NCBI GenBank assembly: GCA_963822905.1
Contig: CAWGJF010000001.1
Coordinates: forward strand, 124,001-188,000
DNA length: 64,000 bases
Source: CAWGJF01 sp963822905
GTDB taxonomy: Bacteria > Bacteroidota > Ignavibacteria > Ignavibacteriales > Ignavibacteriaceae
Direction of reading: 5' to 3'
Position numbers and translations under genes: made by a program. The notes under the pieces were generated by a model. The model made no database searches. It saw only the letters and a list, made by a program, of their open reading frames with translations, and was not told the origin of the DNA. Positions 25,995 to 34,591 of this stretch are shown here, one piece after another (position 1 is the first letter of the stretch; each line of letters opens with the position of its first letter).

Positions 25995-27131
25995 CTATTT
26001 TGCTAAAATGAATTTTTTTATATTTCTAAAATTACCTGCTCTAATTTCGTAGAAATATACGCCGCTTTCAAGACCGCTTCCATCAAATCGAATCTGATGA
26101 TTTCCCGCCACTAATTCCTCATTAACTAAAACAGCTGCTTCTCTTCCAAGTACATCGAACACCTTCAGAGTTACCCAAGAGTTCTCCTTGAGAGAAAATT
26201 CAATAATTGTATTAGGATTAAAAGGATTTGGGTAATTTTGTTCTAATCGGTAAATTGGCTCTATCATTGTTTCCAAAGGTTTACTAATTTTGCCCATTTC
26301 AAAAATACTTACTTCAATTGTATTAGAGAAAACTGATTCTCTCGTGCCGTTAATTGCTGTCAATTTATAATAAGCTGTTCCTCCACCATTCAATACCAAT
26401 CCATTATCTGTATAAATATTCGTACTCGCAGAAACAGTTCCTAAATAATTAAAGTTGTTTGGGGAATCTATGCTACGATAAATTTTATATCCTGTTCTCC
26501 AATTTGGAGTAACTGTTGCGTGCTGCCATTCTAATTGAGGGGCACCATATGTTGCAGTTTGAGTAAGGCTAGTTGGCGGTAGTGGTTCTAGTTCGGAAGT
26601 AATATTGTCAATCCAAGCTCTCTCTGCCCATATTGAGGTTGAAGTTGGGAAAGGAGTTTGGGTTCCTGGGTAATAAAATACCCCATCAGCAATATTAAAA
26701 GTAACGACAACATCTCCGTTTCCACCAGAATTAAAATTTTCTGGCAAATCAGAAGTACGGTAATCAATATAAAAGTAATCTTTAACTACTCCATTCACTA
26801 TACCCGTAAATTTATAATTACCTAAACCAAATGTTCTATAATAATTCTGTTGATTGGTTTCCCAACAAGCAAGAAATTCTAAATAAAGTCCTGTAGAATT
26901 TGTAAATAATTGTCCTCCTAAAAATGAGTACGTAATATTATGAATATCAGGTGAAATCGAGCTAGCGTCCCAACATAGAGAACTTACCAGTTCCATTTCT
27001 ATTTCCACAATTGCACCACTACTGTTGTTATCTATAAAAAAATTTAATTCACCACCGGTCAATTTATCCTGTGCATTTAAAAAACAATTTGTAATAAAAA
27101 ACATAAATCCAATTATTAAATACTTTATCAT
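25995..27131 (-). CDS. T9SS-secreted FN3-like protein
   Basis: 378 residues. A signal peptide (YLIIGFMFFITNCFLNAQ) is followed by a beta-sandwich region of about 150 residues with no family I recognise. Next come a fibronectin-III-like module (LPPTSLTQTATYGAPQLEW...YKIYRSIDSPNNFNY) and the T9SS sorting domain (EQNYPNPFNPNTIIEF). A GGGAGG ribosome site precedes the ATG. It is first in an operon with the propeller gene. Its leader contains copy B of the long repeat, starting 58 bases upstream of the start codon. Confidence 0.82.
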   Translation of the reverse strand: MIKYLIIGFMFFITNCFLNAQDKLTGGELNFFIDNNSSGAIVEIEMELVSSLCWDASSISPDIHNITYSFLGGQLFTNSTGLYLEFLACWETNQQNYYRTFGLGNYKFTGIVNGVVKDYFYIDYRTSDLPENFNSGGNGDVVVTFNIADGVFYYPGTQTPFPTSTSIWAERAWIDNITSELEPLPPTSLTQTATYGAPQLEWQHATVTPNWRTGYKIYRSIDSPNNFNYLGTVSASTNIYTDNGLVLNGGGTAYYKLTAINGTRESVFSNTIEVSIFEMGKISKPLETMIEPIYRLEQNYPNPFNPNTIIEFSLKENSWVTLKVFDVLGREAAVLVNEELVAGNHQIRFDGSGLESGVYFYEIRAGNFRNIKKFILAK

Positions 27132-27188
27132 TATTTCCTCCCGTAGTTATAATTACTAAAGTGTTGTTGTTAATTAATCATGTAAAAT

Positions 27189-27494
27189 GCTATATAAAAC
27201 CCGTTGGGAAAGGAAAGTTTTTCTTTTTTTGTAAATCTGCTATTGTAAAGGAGAATAAGAGTAAATCTTCAGGATGGAGTCTTGAAAAATGGCAGGATAG
27301 ACTCACCATCTTTTTCTCCCCCCAAACAGAGAAGAGAGAGAGAGAGAGAGTAATAATTGTGCCAAAAAATCTTTCATTAGCTGCTACCCTAAATGAAGTT
27401 ACCACCAACTAAAACTAACTTAAATTATTTAAAAGTAAATGTAAATAGTTGATTGCTAACTGTGCATTAATTTATTGTAAATATTTTGTTGCGC
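27189..27494. repeat. Diverged long intergenic repeat, copy B
   Basis: This copy occupies most of the 540-bp gap between a T9SS gene and the fructokinase gene and aligns along its length with 19635-19968. On the minus strand both copies keep an open frame of 45 codons over the same stretch (from VW(R/G)EKKMV to NFFPFPTGF / KNFPFPTGF), with many substitutions but no length change. Upstream of it the frame is broken by a 7-base difference in the GA tract (27328-27350 here). The remaining bases 27495-27669 show no feature. Confidence 0.8.
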
Positions 27495-27669
27495 GTATCG
27501 AAGTGTTGTTAATTGTGGGGTTTAAAGATTATCCTCAAGATTTAATTCAATACTTTCTTAAGTAATGAGAATCATAGTTTTCCCGAATGAACTTTCATTT
27601 TTTGCATCAAATCGTTATATAGTAAGTCTGTCTGGCAATCAGATTTAAATCCATAAAAATCAATTCGAA

Positions 27670-28563
27670 ATGAACCGTGTTACAGCAGCCGGGGAAATAT
27701 TATTTGATATTTACCCGACATCAAAAAAACTGGGCGGCGCACCTTTAAATTTTTTATATCACGTTTTTAAGCTGACGGGGCAGGGAAATATGGTAAGTCG
27801 TGTTGGAAAGGATATACTCGGCAGCAACATTTTTAATTTTTTCAACAACAATAAACTTTCAACTGATTATATCCAGAAAGATCATTTGCACCCGACCGGG
27901 GTTTCTTCTGTTTCTTTAAATGAAAAAAGTGAACCTACTTTTACAATCGATGAAGATAGAGCCTATGACTTTATTGAAAATTCGTCGTCTCTTGAAAAAT
28001 TAATTAATGAAGAAACAGACTGTCTTTACTTTGGAACACTTGCACAGAGAAGCGATGTAAGTAGAAAAACGATTCAATCATTATTTAATAGAGACCTAAA
28101 CTACTTTTGCGATCTTAACATCAGGCAAAGATTTTATTCAAAAGAGATAATAGAAACGTCACTAAAAACAACAAACATTCTTAAATTGAGCGTTGGCGAA
28201 TTGAAACTGTTAAATGATCTTTTCATTAAAGAAGATTTTGAAACAGAAAAAGCTTCAAAAAAAATTGTTAAAGAATTTGGAATTGAATTTCTCGCTGTAA
28301 CACTTGGTGGTGATGGATCGTTAATTATCAAAAAAAATGAGGTAAATCATTACAAATCAAAACCGGTGGAAATTGTTGATACGGTTGGTGCGGGAGATGC
28401 ATTTGCCTCGATCTATTGTATAGGAGCTTTGCAAAACTGGAAACTCGAAAAAATAAATAAACTGTCAAATGATTTTGCCTCTGAACTTTGTAAGGTAAAT
28501 GGTGCATTGCCAAAGAGCGACGAGATTTATGAAATGATGAGAGATAAAATATCTTCAAGTTGA
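27670..28563 (+). CDS. PfkB-family carbohydrate kinase, probable fructokinase
   Basis: 297 residues of ribokinase fold. The N-terminal sugar site reads AAGEILFDIYPTSKKLGGAPLNFLYHV. The central GRVGKDILG-type motif appears as SRVGKDILGSNIF. The C-terminal PfkB signature DTVGAGDAFAS contains the catalytic Asp and anion hole. It would phosphorylate fructose with ATP in the cytosol. The assignment to fructose rests on the residues GVSSVSL...FTIDEDRAYDFI, common to bacterial fructokinases, and on its position directly before two sucrose-metabolism genes. The gap to the next gene is 228 bases. Confidence 0.87.
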   Translation: MNRVTAAGEILFDIYPTSKKLGGAPLNFLYHVFKLTGQGNMVSRVGKDILGSNIFNFFNNNKLSTDYIQKDHLHPTGVSSVSLNEKSEPTFTIDEDRAYDFIENSSSLEKLINEETDCLYFGTLAQRSDVSRKTIQSLFNRDLNYFCDLNIRQRFYSKEIIETSLKTTNILKLSVGELKLLNDLFIKEDFETEKASKKIVKEFGIEFLAVTLGGDGSLIIKKNEVNHYKSKPVEIVDTVGAGDAFASIYCIGALQNWKLEKINKLSNDFASELCKVNGALPKSDEIYEMMRDKISSS

Positions 28564-28632
28564 AAAAATATTAAACAATAAATTAAATAGGTGAAATCGA
28601 AATAGTTGTTCGTATTTTTACCTCATCCCAAC

Positions 28633-28750
28633 CCTTCTCCTGCAGGAGAAGGACTTATTGAATACTTGTGACTTAAATTATAATTTCTGGCAGAATAAAT
28701 GAGTCAAATGATTTTATTATTAATAAGTCTCTCTCTTATTAAGAGAGAGA
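28633..28750. repeat. Two palindromes in the leader of the sucrose genes
   Basis: CCTTCTCCTGCAGGAGAAGG (28633-28652) is a perfect 20-bp palindrome embedded in CTCATCCCAACCC...ACTTATTG, a form common in dispersed intergenic repeats of this phylum. A second hairpin, TCTCTCTCTT (28728-28737) with AAGAGAGAGA (28741-28750), has a 10-bp perfect stem and 3-nt loop and lies 41 bases before the sucrose-phosphate synthase start. Without a T run neither is a clear terminator; they may be insertion remnants or leader RNA structures. Confidence 0.55.
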
Positions 28751-28791
28751 TTAGAGAGAGTTTATTTTGATTGACATGAAGAGAATTGAAA

Positions 28792-30957
28792 ATGAGTAAT
28801 GATAAAAACCAAAACCACGGATTATACATTCAACTTTACAGCATTCACGGTTTGATCCGCGGAGATAATCTTGAACTAGGAAGAGATGCAGACACAGGTG
28901 GACAAACGAAATATGTTGTAGAGCTTGCTAAAACTTTAAGCGAAGACGAACGCGTTGAAAAAATCGAACTTGTTACAAGGCAAATAAGAGACAAAAATGT
29001 TTCTGAACATTATTCTGTTCCCGAAGAAAAGATAAATGAAAAGCTAAGTATTATCCGTCTACGTTGCGGCGGGGGGAAATATGTTCGCAAAGAACTTTTG
29101 TGGAATTCCCTGGAAGAGTTTGTTGATAAAAGCATCAAGCACATCAAGTCTGCAGGCAGGCTGCCGGATGTTATTCACAGTCATTATGCAGATGCGGGCT
29201 ATGTCTGTACAGAAATAACAAAATTTTTTGGAATCCCTTTTATCCACACCGGACATTCACTTGGCAGAGATAAAAAAAGAAAATTGCTGAGTGATGGAAT
29301 GGATGAAAAGGATATGGAAAAAAGATATAAAATTTCTCACAGGATTGATGTAGAAGAAAGCATAATATTTTATGCCAACAGGATAATCACAAGTACAAGC
29401 CAGGAGATTCAAAATCAATATGGCGGATATGAAAATAAAGCGGAGGAAAAATTCAGGGTTCTCCCGCCGGGAATCGATATCGAAAGATTCTATCCTCATA
29501 ATGCAAGAATTCCTCTTGATGAAGAAACTTCAAAACTTTTGCAAACTATCAGCGAAAAGCTTCTTAAATTTTTTGTACAGATTGACAAGCCACTCATTCT
29601 TTCAGTTTGTCGCCCCGATAAAAGAAAAAATATTTCCGGGTTAATTACAGCCTTCGGCGAAGATAAATCACTTCAGCAAAAAGCTAATCTTGCAATCTTT
29701 GCCGGGATACGTGAAGATATCCAGGATATGGAGGACAATGAAAGAGAGGTGCTGACGGAAATTCTTCTACTAATGGATAAATATAACCTTTATGGAAAGA
29801 TGGCAATTCCGAAGCGGCACAATACTCATACAGAAGTTCCGGAACTTTACAGAATTGCGGCAGATATGGGTGGAGTTTTTGTAAATGCTGCTTTAACGGA
29901 ACCTTTCGGACTAACTTTGATTGAAGCTGCTGCCTGCGGAGTCCCCGTAGTTGCAACTGATGACGGCGGACCGAGAGATATTGTAGGCAATTGCAAAAAT
30001 GGCATCCTTGTTGACGTTTCCAATTCAAATAATATTGCTGATGCAATTAATAAAATAATTGATGATAAAACATTATGGAAAAAGTTTTCTGAAGAAGGAA
30101 TGAAGAATGTAAGAAAACATTATACCTGGGAAGCTCACGTTAATTCTTATCTTGATGAAGCCAGGGAACTTGTAGAACAAGGGCAGGACAATCAAAAAGT
30201 TTTTGCACCTGTTGGAAGGAAATTACTAGATGTGGAAAAATTAATTGTTTCCGATATAGATCATACGTTGCTTGGTGATGATGAAGCTTTAAAAGAATTT
30301 ATTGAAATTCTCAGGATTACAAAATCATTCGCCGGGTTTGCTGTTGCCACCGGAAGATCGGTTGATTCTGCTTTCGAAGTACTAAAAGAAAATAAGGTTC
30401 CCGATCCTGATATAATTATTTCATCTGTGGGTGCAGAAATTTATTATAACCACAACGGCAAACTAATTTATTCAAATGGCTGGGCAGCACACATAAGGCA
30501 TCAATGGCACAAGGAAAAAATCAAGGAACTTTTATCGCACTTTCATTTTATAAAATACCAGGAAGAAGAAAATCAACGGCAATTTAAAATAAGTTATTAC
30601 ACTAATGACAATCCGAAAAATCTTGAAAGGATTAAAGAGACACTACGGAAGAATAAAGTCAAAGCAAATATTATTTTCAGCCATGGACAGTATCTTGACA
30701 TACTTCCTTACAGGGCTTCAAAAGGAAAAGCGATCAGGTATCTATCTTACCGCTGGAACATTCCCTATGAAAATATTTTAGTCGCAGGTGATTCCGGCAA
30801 CGACAGCGAAATGCTGAAAGGTGATCTGCTTGGAGTTGTTGTTGCAAACTACAGCAGCGAGCTTGAACAATTAAAAGGTCAAAGAAGAATTTATTTTTCA
30901 AGTAGAGAATACGCGGGTGGAATTGTAGACGGAATAAAACATTATCATTTTCTCTAA
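28792..30957 (+). CDS. Sucrose-phosphate synthase fused to sucrose-phosphate phosphatase
   Basis: About 721 residues from the ATG at 28792. The N-terminal GT4 glycosyltransferase (about 1-480) has the donor/acceptor loop GRDADTGGQTKYV, HSHYADAGYV, TGHSLGRDK, and the E-x7-E motif in EPFGLTLIEAAACGVPVVAT. This is the plant/cyanobacterial sucrose-phosphate synthase pattern, joining UDP- or ADP-glucose to fructose 6-phosphate. The C-terminal HAD phosphatase domain (about 490-721) has SDIDHTLL with both catalytic Asp residues, ATGRS, and AGDSGNDSEML. So one polypeptide could make free sucrose. The sucrose synthase gene starts 18 bases after it. Confidence 0.93.
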   Translation: MSNDKNQNHGLYIQLYSIHGLIRGDNLELGRDADTGGQTKYVVELAKTLSEDERVEKIELVTRQIRDKNVSEHYSVPEEKINEKLSIIRLRCGGGKYVRKELLWNSLEEFVDKSIKHIKSAGRLPDVIHSHYADAGYVCTEITKFFGIPFIHTGHSLGRDKKRKLLSDGMDEKDMEKRYKISHRIDVEESIIFYANRIITSTSQEIQNQYGGYENKAEEKFRVLPPGIDIERFYPHNARIPLDEETSKLLQTISEKLLKFFVQIDKPLILSVCRPDKRKNISGLITAFGEDKSLQQKANLAIFAGIREDIQDMEDNEREVLTEILLLMDKYNLYGKMAIPKRHNTHTEVPELYRIAADMGGVFVNAALTEPFGLTLIEAAACGVPVVATDDGGPRDIVGNCKNGILVDVSNSNNIADAINKIIDDKTLWKKFSEEGMKNVRKHYTWEAHVNSYLDEARELVEQGQDNQKVFAPVGRKLLDVEKLIVSDIDHTLLGDDEALKEFIEILRITKSFAGFAVATGRSVDSAFEVLKENKVPDPDIIISSVGAEIYYNHNGKLIYSNGWAAHIRHQWHKEKIKELLSHFHFIKYQEEENQRQFKISYYTNDNPKNLERIKETLRKNKVKANIIFSHGQYLDILPYRASKGKAIRYLSYRWNIPYENILVAGDSGNDSEMLKGDLLGVVVANYSSELEQLKGQRRIYFSSREYAGGIVDGIKHYHFL

Positions 30958-30975
30958 TTATAAAAGGAAATTCTG

Positions 30976-33354
30976 TTGAGCAAAAAATTTGAAATGGTTC
31001 TTTCTGAAAAGAAGAAGACATTCTTCACGTATCTTAAAAAAATAGTCACCTCCGAAAAAAAGCTTTTGTTAAAGGGAGACCTTGTTGAAATTCTTCATCA
31101 AATGAAAAATAAAAATTTCAGTAGTGGTTTTGATCAATTTGAAGAAGTAGTAAATGATTTTACTGAAGCGATTTGTGCTGACCACACTATTTGTATTGAA
31201 GTCAGAGAGACAATCGGAAGGACAGATTATTTTAGTTTTGATGTTCAAAGCGAATCGCATAAAAAAATCTCTTCAGTGACATATTTAAAAGCCAAAGAAC
31301 ACTACCGTTACCCTCTTCTCGGGAACGATATGCTTACATTAAATTTTGAAACTTTTTATGAAAAATTTCCGCGAGTAAGAGAATCAAGAAATATCGGCAA
31401 AGGCGTAGAATATCTTAACCGGTATTTATCCAGCACGATGTTTACCAATCCGCAAAAGCTGAGTAAAGCTTTATTTGATTTTTTATTTGTGCACAAGCAC
31501 AACTCGGAGCAATTAATTGTTAACAGCAAAATTGATTCACCGGACAAGCTTTCCAGTTCGGTTGAGAATGCAATAAGGTTTTTAAAGAGGAAAGAACCGG
31601 AAATTTCTTTGGGTGAAATTGAAAATGATCTTAAAGAAATGGGATTCGAACGCGGACTTGGTAACACTGCTGGTAAGATTCTTGAAAGTCTTCAGCAACT
31701 TGATTCAATACTTACAAGTCCTGACCATATTTCACTCAAAGAATTTTTATCACGTATTCCTATGGTTTATAATATTGTTATTGTTTCGCCTCACGGTTAT
31801 TTTGGACAGGAAGGAGTGCTTGGTAAACCGGATACGGGTGGACAGGTTGTCTATATTCTCGACCAGGTAAAAGCACTTGAAAAAGAAATGAAAGCTTCGC
31901 TCGAATCTGCCGGAGTTTCTGCTGATCCAAAGATTATAATATTAACAAGACTTATCCCGAATGCCGAAGGAACAAAATGCAATCAGCCGAAAGAAAAAAT
32001 AAAGGATACCGATAATGTGTGGATACTCCGCATCCCATTCAGAGAACATGATAAAAATATAACCGACAACTGGATATCAAGATTTGAAATCTGGCCGTAT
32101 CTTGAAGAGTTTGCTGAAGATTCACAGAAAAAATTATTGGAAGAATTCGGCGCACGTCCGGATCTTATAATCGGGAATTACTCTGACGGCAATCTTGTTG
32201 CAACAATTCTTTCAAACAAATTCGGAGTAACGCAGTGCAATGTTGCACACGCACTCGAAAAAAGTAAATATCTTTACAGCGCACTTTACTGGAATGAAAT
32301 GGAAATGCAGTATCATTTTTCAATCCAGTTTACAGCGGACTTACTGGCGATGAACTCTGCAGATTTTATTATCACTTCAACTTACCAGGAAATCGCCGGA
32401 ACAGAAGACAGCATCGGTCAGTATGAATCATACAAAAATTTTACAATGCCGGAGCTTTACAGGGTTGCAGGCGGAATAAATATTTTTCATCCAAAGTTTA
32501 ATATTCTTCCTCCCGGCGTTGATACAAATGTGTTCTTCCCATATTCAGAAAAAGAAAAGAGAAACAAAGAAGTTGGAAACGATATCGATAAAAGGTTTTT
32601 CAAAAAGCCGGAAGATGATGTAATTGGGCATTTAAAAAATCAGGATCTGCCCCCCATCTTTACAATGGCGAGATTGGATAAAATTAAAAACATTACTTCT
32701 CTTGTTAAGTGGTTTGGTGAAAGCAAAGAGCTTCAATCACTTGCTAACCTGATTATTGTTGCGGGAAAGATAAGAGAAGAAGATTCATCAGACACAGAAG
32801 AAAAAGAACAAATAAGATTGATGTATGAATACATTGAAAAGTATAATTTAAAAGATCATATGCGGTGGGTTGAAGGGGATGCGGACAGGAAAAGAGTGCC
32901 TGAATATTTCAGAGTGATTGCAGACCGACGGGGAATTTTTATTCAACCCGCACTATTTGAAGGATTTGGTTTGACAGTTCTTGAGTCGATGCGTTCAGGA
33001 CTTCCGACTTTTGCTACAATGTACGGCGGTCCGCTGGAAATTATTGAAGATGAAATCTCGGGATTTCATATAAATCCTGTTGACGGGAAAGAAACAACAG
33101 AAAAGCTTGTCTGGTTTTTTAAGAACTGCAAAGAAAATCCCGAGTTCTGGGGAAAGATTTCCAAACGCGGAATAAAAAGAGTTGATGAAAACTTTAACTG
33201 GAAACTATATTCAAAAAATCTTTTATCGCTTGCAAAGATTTACGGCTTCTGGAAATACACCTCCGATTTAGAGATGACTGAAATGAATACCTACCTCGAT
33301 TTAATGTACCACACATTATATAAACCAAGAGCAAAAGAATTGGTGCAAAATTAA
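30976..33354 (+). CDS. Sucrose synthase
   Basis: 792 residues, the length of plant and bacterial sucrose synthases; TTG start with AAGGAAA upstream. An N-terminal regulatory region of about 270 residues is followed by the GT-B core: PHGYFGQEGVLGKPDTGGQVVYILDQ begins the catalytic part. EKSKYLYSALYW, TSTYQEIAGTEDSIGQYES and the E-x7-E motif ALFEGFGLTVLESMRSG follow. It reversibly converts sucrose plus NDP to NDP-glucose and fructose. With the upstream synthase/phosphatase and a fructokinase, it forms a complete sucrose synthesis-and-use cycle. Cytosolic. Confidence 0.95.
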   Translation: MSKKFEMVLSEKKKTFFTYLKKIVTSEKKLLLKGDLVEILHQMKNKNFSSGFDQFEEVVNDFTEAICADHTICIEVRETIGRTDYFSFDVQSESHKKISSVTYLKAKEHYRYPLLGNDMLTLNFETFYEKFPRVRESRNIGKGVEYLNRYLSSTMFTNPQKLSKALFDFLFVHKHNSEQLIVNSKIDSPDKLSSSVENAIRFLKRKEPEISLGEIENDLKEMGFERGLGNTAGKILESLQQLDSILTSPDHISLKEFLSRIPMVYNIVIVSPHGYFGQEGVLGKPDTGGQVVYILDQVKALEKEMKASLESAGVSADPKIIILTRLIPNAEGTKCNQPKEKIKDTDNVWILRIPFREHDKNITDNWISRFEIWPYLEEFAEDSQKKLLEEFGARPDLIIGNYSDGNLVATILSNKFGVTQCNVAHALEKSKYLYSALYWNEMEMQYHFSIQFTADLLAMNSADFIITSTYQEIAGTEDSIGQYESYKNFTMPELYRVAGGINIFHPKFNILPPGVDTNVFFPYSEKEKRNKEVGNDIDKRFFKKPEDDVIGHLKNQDLPPIFTMARLDKIKNITSLVKWFGESKELQSLANLIIVAGKIREEDSSDTEEKEQIRLMYEYIEKYNLKDHMRWVEGDADRKRVPEYFRVIADRRGIFIQPALFEGFGLTVLESMRSGLPTFATMYGGPLEIIEDEISGFHINPVDGKETTEKLVWFFKNCKENPEFWGKISKRGIKRVDENFNWKLYSKNLLSLAKIYGFWKYTSDLEMTEMNTYLDLMYHTLYKPRAKELVQN

Positions 33355-33373
33355 TAGAGACTTTCGTGGTGTC

Positions 33374-33413
33374 ATTCACGCTAACCTGCCTGCCGGTAGG
33401 TAGGAGCGGGAAT
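33374..33413 (+). repeat. Palindromic intergenic element
   Basis: The core CCTGCCTGCCGGTAGGTAGG (33385-33404) is self-complementary if G-U pairs are allowed. It is flanked by ATTCACGCT and AGCGGGAAT (one mismatch), together making a long hairpin in the plus-strand RNA. The reverse complement of the core matches 18 of 20 bases, 16 in a row, with 54881-54900 inside a regulator gene. The rest of the gap 33355-33550 shows nothing else. Confidence 0.65.
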
Positions 33414-33550
33414 CTCTCACTAAAAAAACCTTATGAGAATTTTATTGATTCTCCCCCGTTTTTGAGATAAGTTTAAGAGAATAATTTGTGAATTGTGGGT
33501 ATAAAAACACAATTCAGTATAAGTAATTGTTATTTGATAATAAAGTAAAA

Positions 33551-33760
33551 ATGGGAAATAAAGATTATTTCTGTCCGCTTCTTGAACAAGAAATATATGA
33601 TGGTTTATGTTGGGAAATCTGTTTTGCCAATATTGCTTTAAAATTAGAAGCAATTCCAGAGTTAAAATATTTTCTCTCTAATTCCAATAAACATAAGACA
33701 GTTAAGGATGCTCATAAAGTGTGTGATAAATGTATTCATTGTCAATGGACTAGAGAATAA
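33551..33760 (+). CDS. Small cysteine-rich protein (possible Zn or Fe-S binder)
   Basis: 69 residues from the ATG at 33551; a TTG start at 33527 would add eight. It holds six cysteines: a pair region YFCPLLEQEIYDGLCWEICFA near the N terminus and CDKCIHCQW at the C terminus. The C-terminal C-x2-C-x2-C knuckle and the spaced N-terminal cysteines suggest bound zinc or an iron-sulfur cluster. Similar short proteins beginning with CPLL..EI..GLC occur in many bacteria without known function. No ribosome site is seen, which is not unusual in this phylum. Confidence 0.6.
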   Translation: MGNKDYFCPLLEQEIYDGLCWEICFANIALKLEAIPELKYFLSNSNKHKTVKDAHKVCDKCIHCQWTRE

Positions 33761-33920
33761 TTATTTGCATAAAATAATCTTTATGTTTTGAGGAGACAGA
33801 AATTCACTAATAAAATTTTTAAACACATACGTATATTTATTATTGAGTAATGTATAAATGCCATATAGCCTGAGCCTCAAACTGAAAACTTGATATCTAA
33901 ATTTTAACGCATTTCATAAA

Positions 33921-34538
33921 ATGACCACCGACATTTTAACTTTTTCATTATCTGTGTTTACTGGTTTCTTTGCAATAATGAATCCCATTGCAAACACCCC
34001 TGTTTTTTTAGGACTTGTGGGAGACAGGGACAAAGTATCAAGAAAAACAATAGCAAAGACATCCTGCGTAACCGCATTTTTAATCGTACTGTTCTTTGTA
34101 ATTCTCGGCAAATATCTATTTGAGTTATTCGGGATAACAATTCCTGCTTTTAAGATCACCGGCGGGCTGCTTTTGTTTTACGTGGGTTTTGAAATGCTGC
34201 AGTCGAAGAAATCAAAAATACACCACCAGGAAGAGGTTGAACCGGATGACGGGGTTGCAATCTCTCCGCTTGCAATTCCAATACTTGCCGGTCCGGGCAC
34301 AATTGTTACCGCGATGAACAATATTACAAACGGCGACATACTTCATCTCAGCATCGTAATAATAATTTTCGCTATAATGATATTACTAACTTACCTTGCT
34401 TTTTCTCTAAGCGAATTGATTGTTAAAAAAATCGGGAATCATTTAATTTTGGTTGTAGGAAAAATTATGGGATTAATTCTTGCAATTATGGGAACCGGAA
34501 TGACAATCGAAGGAATAAAGCTTGCGTTTAATCTTTAG
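33921..34538 (+). CDS. MarC-family integral membrane protein
   Basis: 205 residues, six hydrophobic helices. The N-terminal signature FTGFFAIMNPIANTPVFLGL and the duplicated central motif ISPLAIPILAGPGTIVTAM are diagnostic of the MarC/UPF0056 family. Despite the name, a role in multiple antibiotic resistance has not held up, and transport function is unproven. It resides in the inner membrane. The next gene starts 53 bases downstream in the same direction. Confidence 0.92.
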   Translation: MTTDILTFSLSVFTGFFAIMNPIANTPVFLGLVGDRDKVSRKTIAKTSCVTAFLIVLFFVILGKYLFELFGITIPAFKITGGLLLFYVGFEMLQSKKSKIHHQEEVEPDDGVAISPLAIPILAGPGTIVTAMNNITNGDILHLSIVIIIFAIMILLTYLAFSLSELIVKKIGNHLILVVGKIMGLILAIMGTGMTIEGIKLAFNL

Positions 34539-34591
34539 AAGATTAAAGTTAAAATGAAATGTAGTCCGGAAATAATTAAGGGGAAACCGCA

